Shown here: positions 21,746 through 33,734 of the stretch, piece after piece | Position numbering within the stretch: position 1 is the stretch's first letter | How the letters are laid out: every line of letters starts with the position of its first letter | DNA from: Atopsyche davidsoni | Lineage: Eukaryota; Arthropoda; Insecta; Trichoptera; Hydrobiosidae | Assembly: GCA_022113835.1 (NCBI GenBank) | Contig: JAILWY010000005.1 | Location: 1,692,501-1,756,500, forward strand | DNA length: 64,000 nt | Reading direction: 5' to 3' | Notes under the pieces: model-generated | What the model was told of the DNA's origin: nothing | Database searches by the model: none | The model's input: only the letters and a program-made list of their open reading frames with translations | Position numbers and translations under genes: made by a program

Positions 21746-23862
21746 TATTACATAATTTATGCTAGATTTGGTAGTTGAAGTCTAACAATATTTTTTGATT
21801 TACAATAGTAAATTTTTAAGCTTTATTTTTATTTCAGAACATGAATATTCAAAGTGAGCTTCATTCAAACATTTTTTTAATTAGAAACGATCATTATATG
21901 TTTGGTTTTCCTCAAAAGGCTTATCTATACGATAAATCTTTTTACCAAACTTATTTATCAGAGTCCAAGATTGCCATCGGAAGAAAAGCATCTGAGTAAA
22001 AGGATTTAAGGGTATCTATTGCGAGCTTTTTTATTTAGCATCAAAATATTGTATGTAGTTAATTGTATATAAACTGAATTATAAAAGGTTATTTTTCAAA
22101 GCGTATTCTATGCTTTATAACCATAAAATTTTACGCAAGGCCAAACGTCAATATTAAATAACTGTGCTGAATCAAACGTGCAAAGATAATTTTAACTTAT
22201 AAAGCAATGATTGTGTTTGAATTGGTTTTTTTAAATATTTTATTTAATTAAATGAAATTTTTGAGTTCATATGAACTCGTATTAAACTCTGTCGCTTTTA
22301 CACGTGTGCAACCTTAAATACACAAAGCTCACGTGTTCGGTAAGGTCGCGCAGCCCTGGTGAGGGATATAATCGAAATCGTGGGGAAGCAAAGTGAACGA
22401 ATCATGAAATGTTGCCATATCCCCGATTATGGTCGCTGAATAATATAACAGGGGCAGTAACTTACAGACTCTATGGGATTATGCTGATTCTTGCTGGAAT
22501 GCAGCGATGCTTTTTGCCTTTGCTTGCAGAGCTATTGAAATCAGTTTATTTTTCTACTATAGGACTAGATTTTATGCAATTATTCCAATTTGGTTGTATT
22601 GATTGGATATGGTAAATGCGTTGGTCATGACTTTTGTTCATTTTTCATTATGTAGATTTGAGACCTAGTTGTTTCGTTAGGATGAAGCCTCTTTTAAATA
22701 TCACTGAAAAATATTCAAAATAATATTAATTCGTAACATTGAAAAAACTCACTTATTGAACATGTCATCAAATCTACCTGTTCCAACTTAAAAATAATTA
22801 TATGCAATTGACTTTTGTTTGTTATTATATGACATCACGTTTTTGTTAATGCTTGTAAGAAAAATATTTAACATCAGGAATCATAACATTGTAATTCATA
22901 AATTATTGACAGTTTTGGAGTACATTGTTTTGAGGGGGTTAAAATAAGAGCTCTACCGGGGAATTTTTTTTTTTTTTGCCGAGGGTTGACTGTCCTCATA
23001 CGATATTCAATTTGCAACACGTACTGTAATAAATCACGAGGAAGAGATCCATACATCAAGCGCAGTAAAAAATATTATACAAAATGCAACAAAATTGAAT
23101 GCCATAAATCATCGACTACGCACTATCCCAATATCCCCGCCTATCCTGTACTACGGGTGAACGCAAAATAATAGACAACACATGCCAGGAAATGTCAAAG
23201 GCTTAGAGGCGAGAAACGAAAATGCTTAAGAAAAATGATTAAATATATATATATTTATATAAATAAATGGATATCCGATAAACGGCTTGAAAGGCACGAC
23301 TTTTCTGCCTTGTCTATGCGCACAAGAGCATAGAGATCCTAGGCTCCTCCCGCGGTTCAATATTCAAATGTAATTGCATTATTATGATCTCCATACATCA
23401 CGAGACGCTCGTGGCCCATTGTCTGATGCTCCGGCGTAATGGAATGTCAGCGCCACGACCGGCCATCTCTTCGGGAGACTTCGGGAGACTTCGGGGATCT
23501 CCGCCTTCCTTCGGCTCTGTGGAGTGTTTCTGCCGCCCCGCACGTGCGCGCCCCACGGATTTGCCCTCGCTGCCTTCTCACAGTGACGCAGAGGCGAACT
23601 TTGACAATATTTCGCCACTGGCAAAAAATCATGCTTGAAATTTTTATAAAAATAAAAAAATACTGAATTTGGCCTAAAGAGTAAATATTTGGTGGCACCT
23701 TAACCTAAAAAAATAATTAAAATAAACATTGGAATGATATTTGCAGATAATAATTTTAATTGAAATCTTTGTTAATTTATAGTTATTATGTAATATTTTT
23801 GTTAAACAATTTCTTTTCTCATAGGAGGTTTGCGACCAATAGCATAGTGGGTTTCCAAGTCC
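21746..23862. other. Intergenic sequence with GC-rich island at 23.40-23.60 kb
   Basis: The island at about 23395-23600 is open in four frames (75-84 codons each), none with a domain, so the ORFs are a compositional effect. The final 35 bp (from about 23838) resemble 57770-57807 and may belong to an older repeat. Confidence 0.3.
23469..23495. repeat. Short tandem repeat, 10-bp unit CTTCGGGAGA, about 2.7 copies
   Basis: CTTCGGGAGA at 23469-23478 and 23479-23488, then a partial unit CTTCGGG from 23489, inside the GC-rich island. Confidence 0.9.
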
Positions 23863-23870
23863 TTCTACAC

Positions 23871-24005
23871 CAGTGCTCCTCAAAGTGGTCCCTACGGACC
23901 CCAGGGGGTCCCTGAATCCGTCAAGTTTGACTATGAAAGGGGGTCCGTGGGCAAGTTTTAACTATGAAAAGGGGTCCGTGGGCCAAAAGAGGTTGAGAGC
24001 CACCG
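23871..24005. mobile_element. hAT-like MITE (135 bp) with 8-bp target duplication
   Basis: It begins CAGTGCTCCTCAAAGTGGT and ends AGGTTGAGAGCCACCG, an imperfect inverted pair of the kind seen at hAT ends (CAGnGnTTCTCAA). The flanks TTCTACAC (23863-23870) and TTCTATAC (24006-24013) form an 8-bp target duplication with one change. Inside, a unit of about 31 bp (ACTATGAAAGGGGGTCCGTG against ACTATGAAAAGGGGTCCGTG) is repeated in tandem. It has no coding capacity. Confidence 0.8.
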
Positions 24006-24013
24006 TTCTATAC

Positions 24014-27000
24014 TAACAAAAAAATATTTTGCTGAAATCAGTTAAATCATCATTTAAAATAAATTTGAAATATTGAATCCTTACAAGAAATTTTTTAAAT
24101 TTAGTGCATATTTTACGTTATATTGTGATATAAATATTTAAATAAATAAAACAATTAATGTAAATAAATCCCTATTTTCCTCGTGCCTCCACTGAATTTT
24201 TTTGCACCGTTATCCTTTTGATATATTCCGGCCGGGTTAGATGAACTATCTCACGGCCATCTCCTGAAGATGATCTTGGAGGCAAGCATATTTCAATGAG
24301 GAGAGGACACATACAAATGGGAGTCGTTTCCCAAGGAACTGCAGCACCACCAGAAAAACGCTGAGATGAGCATCTTTCACGATAAAGGGAACAGTTCAAA
24401 GGCTCAACTGTTCAAGTGAAATCATATAAATTGTTTTTGCATATTTATATTATACAAAGGAAATTTTTATAAGATCAATAATAATTTATGCTGTAATCTT
24501 TCAATTAAAAATTATTGATATTTTAATATGAATATTTTTAAAATAAAATCTGTTGTTGATGAGAAGTGATTAAAAATTCAGACTTATTTTTGAAAAAATT
24601 ATGTTTTTTTTAGCTACGCGTATTTTATGAATTTAGGTAGAACATATTAAATAAAAAATGTTTAACATCTTTCAATTTATTTAAATACTTTTCTTGCAAA
24701 AAAAAAACCATCACCAATTTTCTTTAAAAAAAAACTACTTTTTACATACTTTGTTTTTTCGTTATGCAAAAAAAGAACATTTTTTTGTATAAACCTTTAA
24801 AAATTGCCAAATACACCTAAAAAAAATATTTGAATTGTGACACTCAAAACTTCAAATAATACAACGTTTGATCAAAATTGTTTATTTAGATATATAGGTA
24901 AAGCATTCCCTTTTGTGGGAGTTAGCCGAAATTTAGGAATAAATATGAAGTGACAAGAAAAGTCGAGTGAAATAGGTCAACGGAGCCGCGGAGTCAATGT
25001 GGGTCCCTGGAGATTCCCGTGTTTATAGACCCTGATTCCCCATCACAGAGTCTACGGTCAAAATAAAGAATTGAATCGATACATATGACATTTTAATCTG
25101 TTATCGTATCACACGTAGACATTAGACATAAATAACTTCACTAAGTGTAATGCAAATACACAGTAATACACAAGAAAAAAAAATCAAATATGTTCTTCAT
25201 ACAATGATGAATTTTCGTGTAAATATAATGAAATGTTACTATAAAGTTTATCCCATACGTTCCGGTCATAGATATATTATATAATGCATGTTGTTGTAGA
25301 TGTCAGCATATAATGAAAAAATAATTCGCGTGTTTATAAAAAAAAAATGCATATATTATATATTTAATCACGAAGTTTTTTCCGTAAATCTCAACCCATA
25401 CTCTATTGAAAGTTTAAAATCTTAAAAATTATATCCTGAATGAAAACTAGAAGCACTGTCTTTATTTGCTTTAAACGAATTTTGAATGGACAGTGAGCGT
25501 CTTTCAGACATTCTCTCTGGGACGAAACAAAGTCCTTGCTGGAGTCGAAGAATATATTTGAGCAGATATGGAGGGAAGATTTGAAAGGCAGCTTGGCCTC
25601 CCCGCCCCCGCCCCTAGCAGAGCGCGAGAAGCCTTTTCAAGCGTCCACGGTTCCATTTAAGTGGCTGGGCTGCGGCATGACCAGCCGAGGTGCTGCTTCC
25701 CAGCTTCCCAAATGGTGTGCCAGTGCCCCTCTGCTGCATTTGACTCCACACCATCGCTCCAGTTGAAATCCTATCAAAAAATCTTGATTCAATAGACCCC
25801 ATAATAGTAACTACGAGGTTGCGAAAAATAATAATTCTTCACAGGCGAAAGCACTCAGAAATAAAAATGTACGTAATCTTCTATCCATTTAGCTATTCAT
25901 ATTTGTTGTTTAAATTTAGAGTTTTGTAAATAATCACGTCTGTCATTTTTTATAAAGGATTAATCTTGCTTAATAAACTGGTCACAATAGATAAAAATAC
26001 CCAACTTGGGTAGTCATATACTTTGTTGAAATTTTTTTTTTCGTATTTAATTTGAAGGATTTAATAAATTATTTTGTATACATTTGACTAAAATGAAATC
26101 AGCGTAAATAGAATATATGGTTAATTGTGGCATAGGTTTAGAAGCGCTGGCGGAGGTGGTCAGAGAGCCTGCCCATAGGAATATCGTATCGCAAGAGAAA
26201 ATTCTGTCCGAAGCTTGAACGGGAATATTTATACCCTCTTATTTGAATCTTTTCAGGTTATTTGGTAGCTGTTCGTGTGGAGAGAATTCTGGGGTTTTAT
26301 GTACGTAAGTGCAACTTCAATACGACTTCAAGACGGTGTTGAGTAACTACCCCGAAGTAAATAAACCGACTCTCCAAAGTGAGTGCATCTGCGCTACCAC
26401 ACGAAGGTACTAAGTGTCTAATATAAACATCGAGGACGAAAATGTAATCCTCGATTTACATGCATATTTATCAATCATAACAACAAATATGGAAAGCGAA
26501 ATTTCTTTATTATTGATTTTTAAGGTGTTCTTCAAACAGGTCTGAAATTTATTGAATATATTAATAATATTGTCACGTTTAAGTCCCGGTACTTCGATTG
26601 TCTATAAGGAATTTGGATGTTGAAGGACAGAAAATAATAGCACATACATCGGTGAACAGCGGCTTAAACAAGTAAAATATATTGCCTACTTGTTTATTAA
26701 TTTGAAATAGTATTTGCGAATTTAAGGCGTACAATTTCTAGGTAATCGTCCAATTTAATACACTCAACATCAAAAATATTTATAATCATCACGCACACAA
26801 CCTTTAACATTTAGCCGTCATTATCACATAGTTAACATCATTAGTTAAATTTAAAAAAAAATTGTAAATAAATAAAGAAATTGTTCAACGCAAAATGTTT
26901 AAATATTTTTTTAATCATTCCCGAAAAAAATGTGTTCATAAAGCGCTCCCGAGTCCAGGTGCAATCAAGCAGGCGTCAGGGTCCGCTAACGAAGGCTCGC

Positions 27001-27446
27001 ATTCTGTCGCCAATCCGGCAGCGCGTAAATTAACAAGAAAATTGGACCACTACAGGGTGGACCGCAAACACGCCGGCGAGAGCTGTCGCGGTCGCGGCGG
27101 CGCCGGTAGCCGTCCACTTGCTCAACTGCTCTCTTCTCGTTAGTCACTGACGCGAACCGGTCTGACGGACCCGTGCCACACGAGGCAACTCCTCCGACAC
27201 CTGCTTGAAAAACCCAAGCCCTGGGCTCTGCATCATAGGTTCCCAGCGGGTGCGGTGGCGGGACCAAGGGAAAGTGGGGGGCGTTATGAAATACCTCTAT
27301 GGTATTTTTATAAAAAAATATTTTATCTAACCGTCAAAATCTTTTTATCTTATTATTATGGCCTAAATTTCAACTGTTAAAATCTCAAGCTAGATTTATA
27401 ATTAACAATATAGGAATCTAGAATGATTTTCAATCATATTTATTAG
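24014..27446. other. Intergenic sequence with GC-rich islands at 25.5-25.8 and 26.94-27.29 kb
   Basis: Short ORFs (24172-24399 minus, 25536-25766 plus, 26895-27143 plus, 26986-27267 minus) have no domain and overlap each other on both strands at 27.0 kb. The 26.94-27.29 kb island is the most CpG-rich part of the window. On its minus strand TCAGT near 27152 fits the arthropod initiator, so a promoter is possible but unsupported by a downstream gene. Confidence 0.3.
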
Positions 27447-27800
27447 TATATTATTGATTTTTGTGAAGACCGTCTCACAGGAAGTACGCCTATACAGGTT
27501 TAAATTGAAAATTGATTAAAGAAACTCTTGGCCGGTGCATTACCAATTATACTGTAAAAAAATATTGCAAGTCATACAATATTTATATAAAGGCATAATA
27601 GGAACGATGTTTCATTTATGGGATATGATTGTTTAAAATTCTTGCCTTGTACTAGTGATTCGTTGATATAATTGGTAATGCACCGGCCATGTAAGCTTGG
27701 GGATGAGGGTTCAAATCCCACACAAATCACGATGATATTTTTCTAAGAGTTTTTTTAATCAATTTTCAATATTTGAAAAAATGTATTTAAACATTGTCAT
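27447..27800 (+). repeat. tRNA-bearing foldback repeat, copy C
   Basis: It starts with the outer terminus TATATTATTGATTTTTGTGA. An inner arm joined to an inverted tRNA fragment follows (GGCCGGTGCATTACCAATTA from about 27529). Then come the core (TTGCAAGTCATACAATATTT), a 73-nt tRNA-like sequence and a right inner arm that decays after about 27785. The inverted fragment plus the full-length one make it partly foldback. Confidence 0.75.
27657..27729 (+). tRNA. tRNA-Thr(TGT)-like sequence in copy C, pseudogene
   Basis: Length 73 nt and anticodon loop CATGTAA are as in copy A. The D-stem (ATAT against ATGC) and T-stem (GAGGG against CCCAC) each carry a mismatch absent from copy A. Box B GGTTCAAATCC is intact. 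Confidence 0.4.
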
Positions 27801-28443
27801 ATTTATTAGCTTTAATTAAACCCTGCACAGATATCGCTTTAGATGCCGCAAATAAACAAGTATAAGCTTATTGATTCGGTTTAGGGCTGTCGGAAACAAA
27901 TCCATGCAAGTCTATGCAAGTTGGTTAGCAAAGACTTGATAACGCAATCAAGCATGTTTCGACAAAAATACGTTTTTTATAAACACATATAAACATTTGT
28001 TTTTAAAGAGAGAGAGAGAGAGCGAGAAAGAGAGAACTTATTTTTAATTTGTGATTGTTTATATATATAATACTATGAACCGTGGATCCGACAAAAACAA
28101 TAGCGTTGTTCTGCAATCGTAGAGATTTTTATTTTAACATATACATACACAATAATAGTTTCTCAGTTTTAATACAAGTTCATCAATTTACCTGCAATCG
28201 TAGAGAAACGACAAATTATGTTTGTCGTCCACTTCACTACACTTTAATTAATGGAGATCTTGATATATTGATCTACCTACAATGAATTGACAGCTCTGAC
28301 TGAACGTCGGTGTTTCAGTCCACATAAGGACGTTCAGTGTCGCCAACAGATGCTGCTGGCGCATAATCCTAAAGCAATTATAATTGCTTTACATATATAA
28401 TATACAGTACAATAAAATTGGTATAATTATAACTGTAATGTCA
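27801..28443. other. AT-rich spacer with GA microsatellite
   Basis: An AG-rich run lies at 28007-28035 with two interruptions. A 67-codon ORF at 28082-28285 lacks any domain. Confidence 0.4.
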
Positions 28444-28512
28444 AAGGGGGCGTTGGAATTTTTTTTTCTTGTCAAGGGGGTGGTGGTCAATAAAAGGTTG
28501 AGAGCCTATGAT
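28444..28512. mobile_element. Fragment of a hAT-like MITE
   Basis: TCAAAGGGGG...TCAAGGGGGTGGTGGTCAA...AAAGGTTGAGAGCC resembles the right half of the MITE at 23871-24005 (AAAGAGGTTGAGAGCCACCG). The left end and target duplication are not identifiable. Confidence 0.4.
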
Positions 28513-31142
28513 CTACATGCATCACTACACAACTTGCGATCGACTTATAACTAACCAATAGCGTCAATATCATATAAAACACCCAAAATAAAATCAGAAT
28601 GTAAATCGGTCGCAAGTCGTATATCGACGGCTTAACATGTAACAATACCAAAAGCAACTACTTTAACTCACCTTTCTGCATCGGTGTATTCTTTTAATGT
28701 GCTTCGTTGTTTATTTACTTTTGATCCCGGTATCTAAAGATTTTGTTGCTTAGCTTCAAGTGCGCTTCTCTGAGATCCATTATGCTGGCAAAAAGAAGCG
28801 AACGCACCTCAAACACATTTAAGGTTTGAAATTTTGATGAATCAGAAATAATATTTGATTTTATCGTTACCAACAATGAGGCTGAAATATGGCTTTATAT
28901 TTTTTGCTATGATTTCTTTGCAAAACTAGACTCTAAGAAAATCTATTACATGCAAGAGCGAACATGAAAAAACCACATAAAGCTTATAGTCTTCAATAAA
29001 ATATCAGATTTAAAAAAGCAAAAGGACCTATGCTATGTTACTAGTTCAAGTCCTTTATATCAGCAATTCTATAATTTCTAGTCGTTGCACCTAAATATAC
29101 CGTAAATTAAAACATATATTCCAAAACAAGTTGCACAGTATAACGCCGGTATAAGTCTTGAATTTGAACATCCGTTCAGTGGTGGTAAAATAAATATATT
29201 TTTAATTTAAAACAGTATAACTCACAACAGTTTATTATGAAACGGTTAACGTATGACACAAGCGAACTGTTTATCACTGCAGTAACTTGCTTCTTTTATC
29301 GGTTATCCGAATATGACAAGGTATTACTGTACACGTAAATCAAAATTTGTATTGTGAACATAAAATTGTCTTTTAGACAGAGAAGAAGAAATCTCTTCTT
29401 ATATAATTATTTTTCAATAATTAATTAAAATCATTAACATAAATATTTTGTACACATTAAATATTATTAAGTAAAAAAATAGGATCTATAAAATATTTAA
29501 CTATTATCATCTTGATGCAATAAAATAAAATACATCTACGCTTACAAGGAAGCAAAATAAGCTTAAGTATATCGTATAGTTAAGCAAAAAAAAATCCCAA
29601 GACACTTAGCATTCAAGCTTCGCATCATATGAGCACTCTTTCAATAAAAAAGAGACTCCGACTTCAGACAGTAAATTTTGCAGTTTCAGCCCCCAGAGCC
29701 GGGGGCGGGTGGGGAAGGCTGTGCCCGGTCAGCGGAGGCCTAATGGGGCGCTCTCCCACACAACCTGCCGCCAGGAGGAAATTGGATTGTGGCTTCGGAA
29801 GGCTTCAGGACTTTTGGCAGTTTCAGAACGTACAAAGGTGTGCAAATTCTAGAAACTTCTAAAAATTTGAAACTGCTTAAAATGTTACATTGATGTTTTT
29901 AAACTTTCATATATATTTTATTATAAACTAGCACAATTTTTATATAAATTTTTAAATAAATCAATAGAAAAATATCCACGAAACGACGAGGAGAATCTCG
30001 AAATCATCTCTCATAAACTTAAGAGAAACTAAATTTATATGCGCTGTTCTATGATATGTGATATATACACATTATTTTTGTTTTCTACAATATGTATATT
30101 TTAATTATTTCTGTGCTATAATAAAATTTTATGTAGTAAAACTATGAGGCAGGCGTTTTCAACTGATCACGAAAGACACATAGCCAACTGCGCACCATTT
30201 TATCAAAAATTACTCACTGTTATTAGAGGCTGAGTAATCAAAATCTGTTTGATTTTCATATAATGTGTTAGCACAGAGGGTCGAGAGGGTGCAGGTTGGC
30301 CAAGGGTGCCCCCTGGGAGGGGCGGCACGTGTGCCAGAATGTGACCTCAGGTCCTCAGGCCCGGCCCCTACAATGTTACAAAGGTCCTCTACTCAATTTT
30401 AGTATCATTATATGATTCTGTGTTTTCACAGCAACTGCGTGTGTTATTTTAAGTTTCTTAACCTATTGTATGAGATCAGACGGTTCGCAGTATATATAAT
30501 CTATATTACTTACACAATTCAATCAATTACATAATTGTATTTATTTAAACCTAGCAATCCTGAAGCACGAAATTTTATTTCTAAGAAAATAATATTAATT
30601 AGAAATTCATTATGCACGCAAAAAAATGATTGAGCACTTATTGATATTAAAATTAAATCAAATAAACAAAATACCAAAAATAATATAAACCCATAGAGTT
30701 TCATAAAAACACTCTTATGTTATATAACTGATGGTGTATTTAAATTTTACACTGTTACTTTGTTACTTTGTCATTGTTTTGTTTTGCCCGAAAGTAAAGA
30801 AAATGTCATCCAACTCGAAAAGTTCACTTTTCAATTACAAAACACTTTTACTCATATCATAATTTCGGGAGTTTCAAAACTATTAAAAATAAAAAAAAAT
30901 CGAAAAAATCTATGGAATGCAGTATAAATATAGTCCTTGTTAAGTATGGAAAAACTGCACAGCATGTCAAAACTACATTTATCTCAAGCAGTTATGTAAA
31001 TTCATTGACGTTAACTGTTTTTTTTTCTCGACTGCCCATCTGCTTTTGCAATATTTAAATAATTTGATTATAATATAATCGGATGCCAGTGCTACTGAAA
31101 TATATCTTACATACAATGTAATTGAACTATGCAATTGGTTTT
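28513..31142. other. Intergenic sequence with GC-rich islands at 29.68-29.83 and 30.27-30.37 kb
   Basis: ORFs at 29629-29862 and 30519-30704 show no domain. The two small islands have no reading frame worth calling. Confidence 0.3.
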
Positions 31143-31293
31143 GTTCAATAATTTAAAAAAATATATATATTCAGCCATTTTTGAAAACAACTAAAAAATA
31201 TTTGACCTGTTAAATAGCTTCTACTTGTAGTTAAAATAATATTTCTAGATTACTTTGTATTCTAAGGTAAAAAACGTCATATTTCATATAGAT
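31143..31293 (+). repeat. Diverged duplicated segment, copy 1 (partner at 32413-32594)
   Basis: Ordered similar blocks occur in both copies: GTTCAATAAT at the start, TGAAAACAACTAAAAAATAT, TTGACCTGTTAAA, a GCTTCTACTTGTAG block and CTAAGGTAAAAAACGTCA at the end. The spacing is similar. No family is recognised. Confidence 0.6.
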
Positions 31294-32412
31294 GATAAAT
31301 CAACAGTGAATTCCTTTTAATTAAAAAATCATATTTCCAATAATGTTATTGAATCCCACACAAAGACGGCCAAGAAGTCAGAAGCAAAAGCAATTACTAT
31401 CGTAGATATCAGATTTCTAATACCAACAGGTCTTCTCGGGATGTCTATGGCAGTTGTTGCAAACAATTATTTGTGAAATTGATATGTCACAGCTGTCAGG
31501 GAACTCCATCGATCGAGATGAAATTGAAGAGATTCGTTACGAGACTTGCTCGAACTCTTTTTAGACGAAGCGGTGAACTTTTATCTGATAACTTTGTTTT
31601 GTACTTTTATTACTTATATTGATTAGATCAGTGAATCGTTTACAGCTTTGTTATTTTCGTATCTCGTATTGATTTATTTTTAATCAAGCGTAAAACAATA
31701 CCTTGCACCCACCGATGAGATTGATTTAAACAATAAATTATTTTCTTTTATCTGTAAGTACCGCTAAGTTTAATTTATAAATTATCAGATCAACTCATGT
31801 TTTAATATTAAGTTCTAAAAGTTTTTTAAGTCATTTTTTTTAGATGTACAATAGTTCATACATTTAAAAAAAAAACTAATGGTTGTTTTACAGATAATTC
31901 ATTCAAATTAGAATGGGAAGATATAAACAAGTCATGTTAAACTATTCCAAAGATACAACATGTAAATTGAATGTGAAAAGATAGTTATTAAACTTCATTC
32001 CTAGCATGGGTACTAAACTTCAGTTCCATTTCTATGTTTTAGTCTAGTGTTCTCGGTATATGTGTCTAGTAAAGACACTATAGTTTTACAAAACGATAAC
32101 ATTGCATACGTTTTTATGGAATGTGTAACACGTGTGCAGTATTAATTATTACTGTCAAGAATTACGTCATTCTATAAAGTACTTGTAAAAACGCTTTATG
32201 TGAGTGCATTTTCCTTGCTAGCTGATTATATCAAAACTATACCAAAACTATTGTTTTCTTAAGTTAAATGTTGATATATTTTAAAAACAACACAAATCGT
32301 CTTTGTTATTTTATAAACCTCAATATGATGTAGGAGGGCTCTTTTATGTCTTTATTGTATTTATAATAATATATTTTGATTTAATATGATTGAGTAATGT
32401 ACAATAAATAAT
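31294..32412. other. AT-rich spacer, nothing recognised
   Basis: The part near 31360-31570 is less AT-rich and contains CAGCTGTCA-type motifs, but there is no ORF or transposon end. Confidence 0.3.
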
Positions 32413-32594
32413 GTTCAATAATTTTCACAAAACATATTATATTTCCCAGGCTCTGCTGAAAACAATTAAAAAATATATTTGACCTATTAAAAGGCTTCCG
32501 CTAGTAGCATTTCAAGTTTATTCCTTCAAAATAAAAAGAATCGCCTGCTCTCGCTGTTCGTACTAAGGTTAAAAACGTCAGCTTTCGTATAGAG
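32413..32594 (+). repeat. Diverged duplicated segment, copy 2 (partner at 31143-31293)
   Basis: Matches copy 1 in the same order (GTTCAATAAT, TGAAAACAATTAAAAAATAT, TTGACCTATTAAA, CTAAGGTTAAAAACGTCA). It keeps a GC-richer middle (CGCCTGCTCTCGCTGTTCG) where copy 1 is AT-rich, so copy 1 looks more decayed. Confidence 0.6.
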
Positions 32595-33474
32595 GGCGAG
32601 TTCAGTAGCGAAGTTTTGATTTGGTTCATTATGGCAGGGCAAAAAGAAAACATAAGTAATGGAAGTTGAACTTCCACCTGGATTTTCCTGATTTTTTAAA
32701 TTGATAAAAATCGCTTTCCTCCGCCCGAGGAGTTGCCTCTGCAGCTTCCTTTTGGAAACTCAGTGTGCTCAATCCACTTAGAAGGTGTGCCGAGTGGAGA
32801 TTTGAAAAGTTCCGCGTTGTTAATGGCAGGTGTTTCAGGTGTTTGTGCTTCGGTTACGGGAGTGTAAAAAAATGAAGGCGTTCCAGCGAGATAACTGTAA
32901 GTTATACGAGTAGCATAAATAATAAGTTATATAATTTCGACAGCTTCAACTTTGGAGAATATATTGACATGTGATCATTTAATCAGCTGTTGTAAACAAT
33001 GTACTCTAAATGAAACTCCTGTATGCTCAATGCTTAGATCATTTTACTATGATTCGATGCGTTACTATTTTTTAATCTTGATATTTATAATTTGAATGAT
33101 ATCAACTCACACATGATAATAATACATTTTTGGCAACTTGGGATTGAAATCCTCCCCCTAGTTATCGATGGTTTTTAGTAAAATAACGCGTAAACACAAT
33201 TTAATGTGTTCATAAGTTTAAGTAGCTGTAATTATTGATAACACTGCATTATATGGTGTTTTTTAAATTAAATTTCCGATGTTTAGTTCCAGCCCTGGAG
33301 CCATTTTAAAAGATGGTAACCAGTACCGGGACCGGGACGTCGTAAAATTAATGAAAAAAAGGCAGTATAAACATCGAAATAACGTAGAATTTATTACAAA
33401 CAAGCTTCTGTAGTTTTTACGTAAACCCAATGTATAATTATTATACAATACATATTTGATATAATTTAAAGCTT
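32595..33474. other. Intergenic sequence, nothing recognised
   Basis: Short ORF 33263-33478 (minus) has no domain. A mildly GC-rich patch lies at 32715-32880. Confidence 0.3.
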
Positions 33475-33734
33475 GCATGCATATCAGCTGATACTAATAT
33501 ATCACAGGTAATTGGATACTCTTGAGTTAACGTCCAATGATTCATCAAATAGCTACAGGGCACAGTGGAAACGCGAGAATGCGCCTGTGCACTTGTTAAT
33601 ATCAGCAGTTTGAAAAAGTATATACAGACACTGAAATGGTATGATTGAAATTCTGCATGCATATATATCCACAATATATCGCAGGTAAATAGATATTCTT
33701 GAGTAAACATCCAATGAGTCATCAAGCAGCTGCG
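33475..33734. repeat. Tandem duplication, 180-bp period
   Basis: An 80-bp block starting GCATGCATAT at 33475 recurs at 33655 with about three quarters of bases conserved by eye (for example TATATCACAGGTAATTGGAT against TATATCGCAGGTAAATAGAT). Because the period is a multiple of three, a 111-codon minus-strand ORF (33776-33441) runs across both units and shows an internal protein repeat. I regard that as a by-product of the DNA repeat. Confidence 0.75.

Noticed and set aside
23382..23698. Four overlapping ORFs of 75-84 codons on both strands
   Set aside because: All frames are open because the island is GC-rich; no domain in any.
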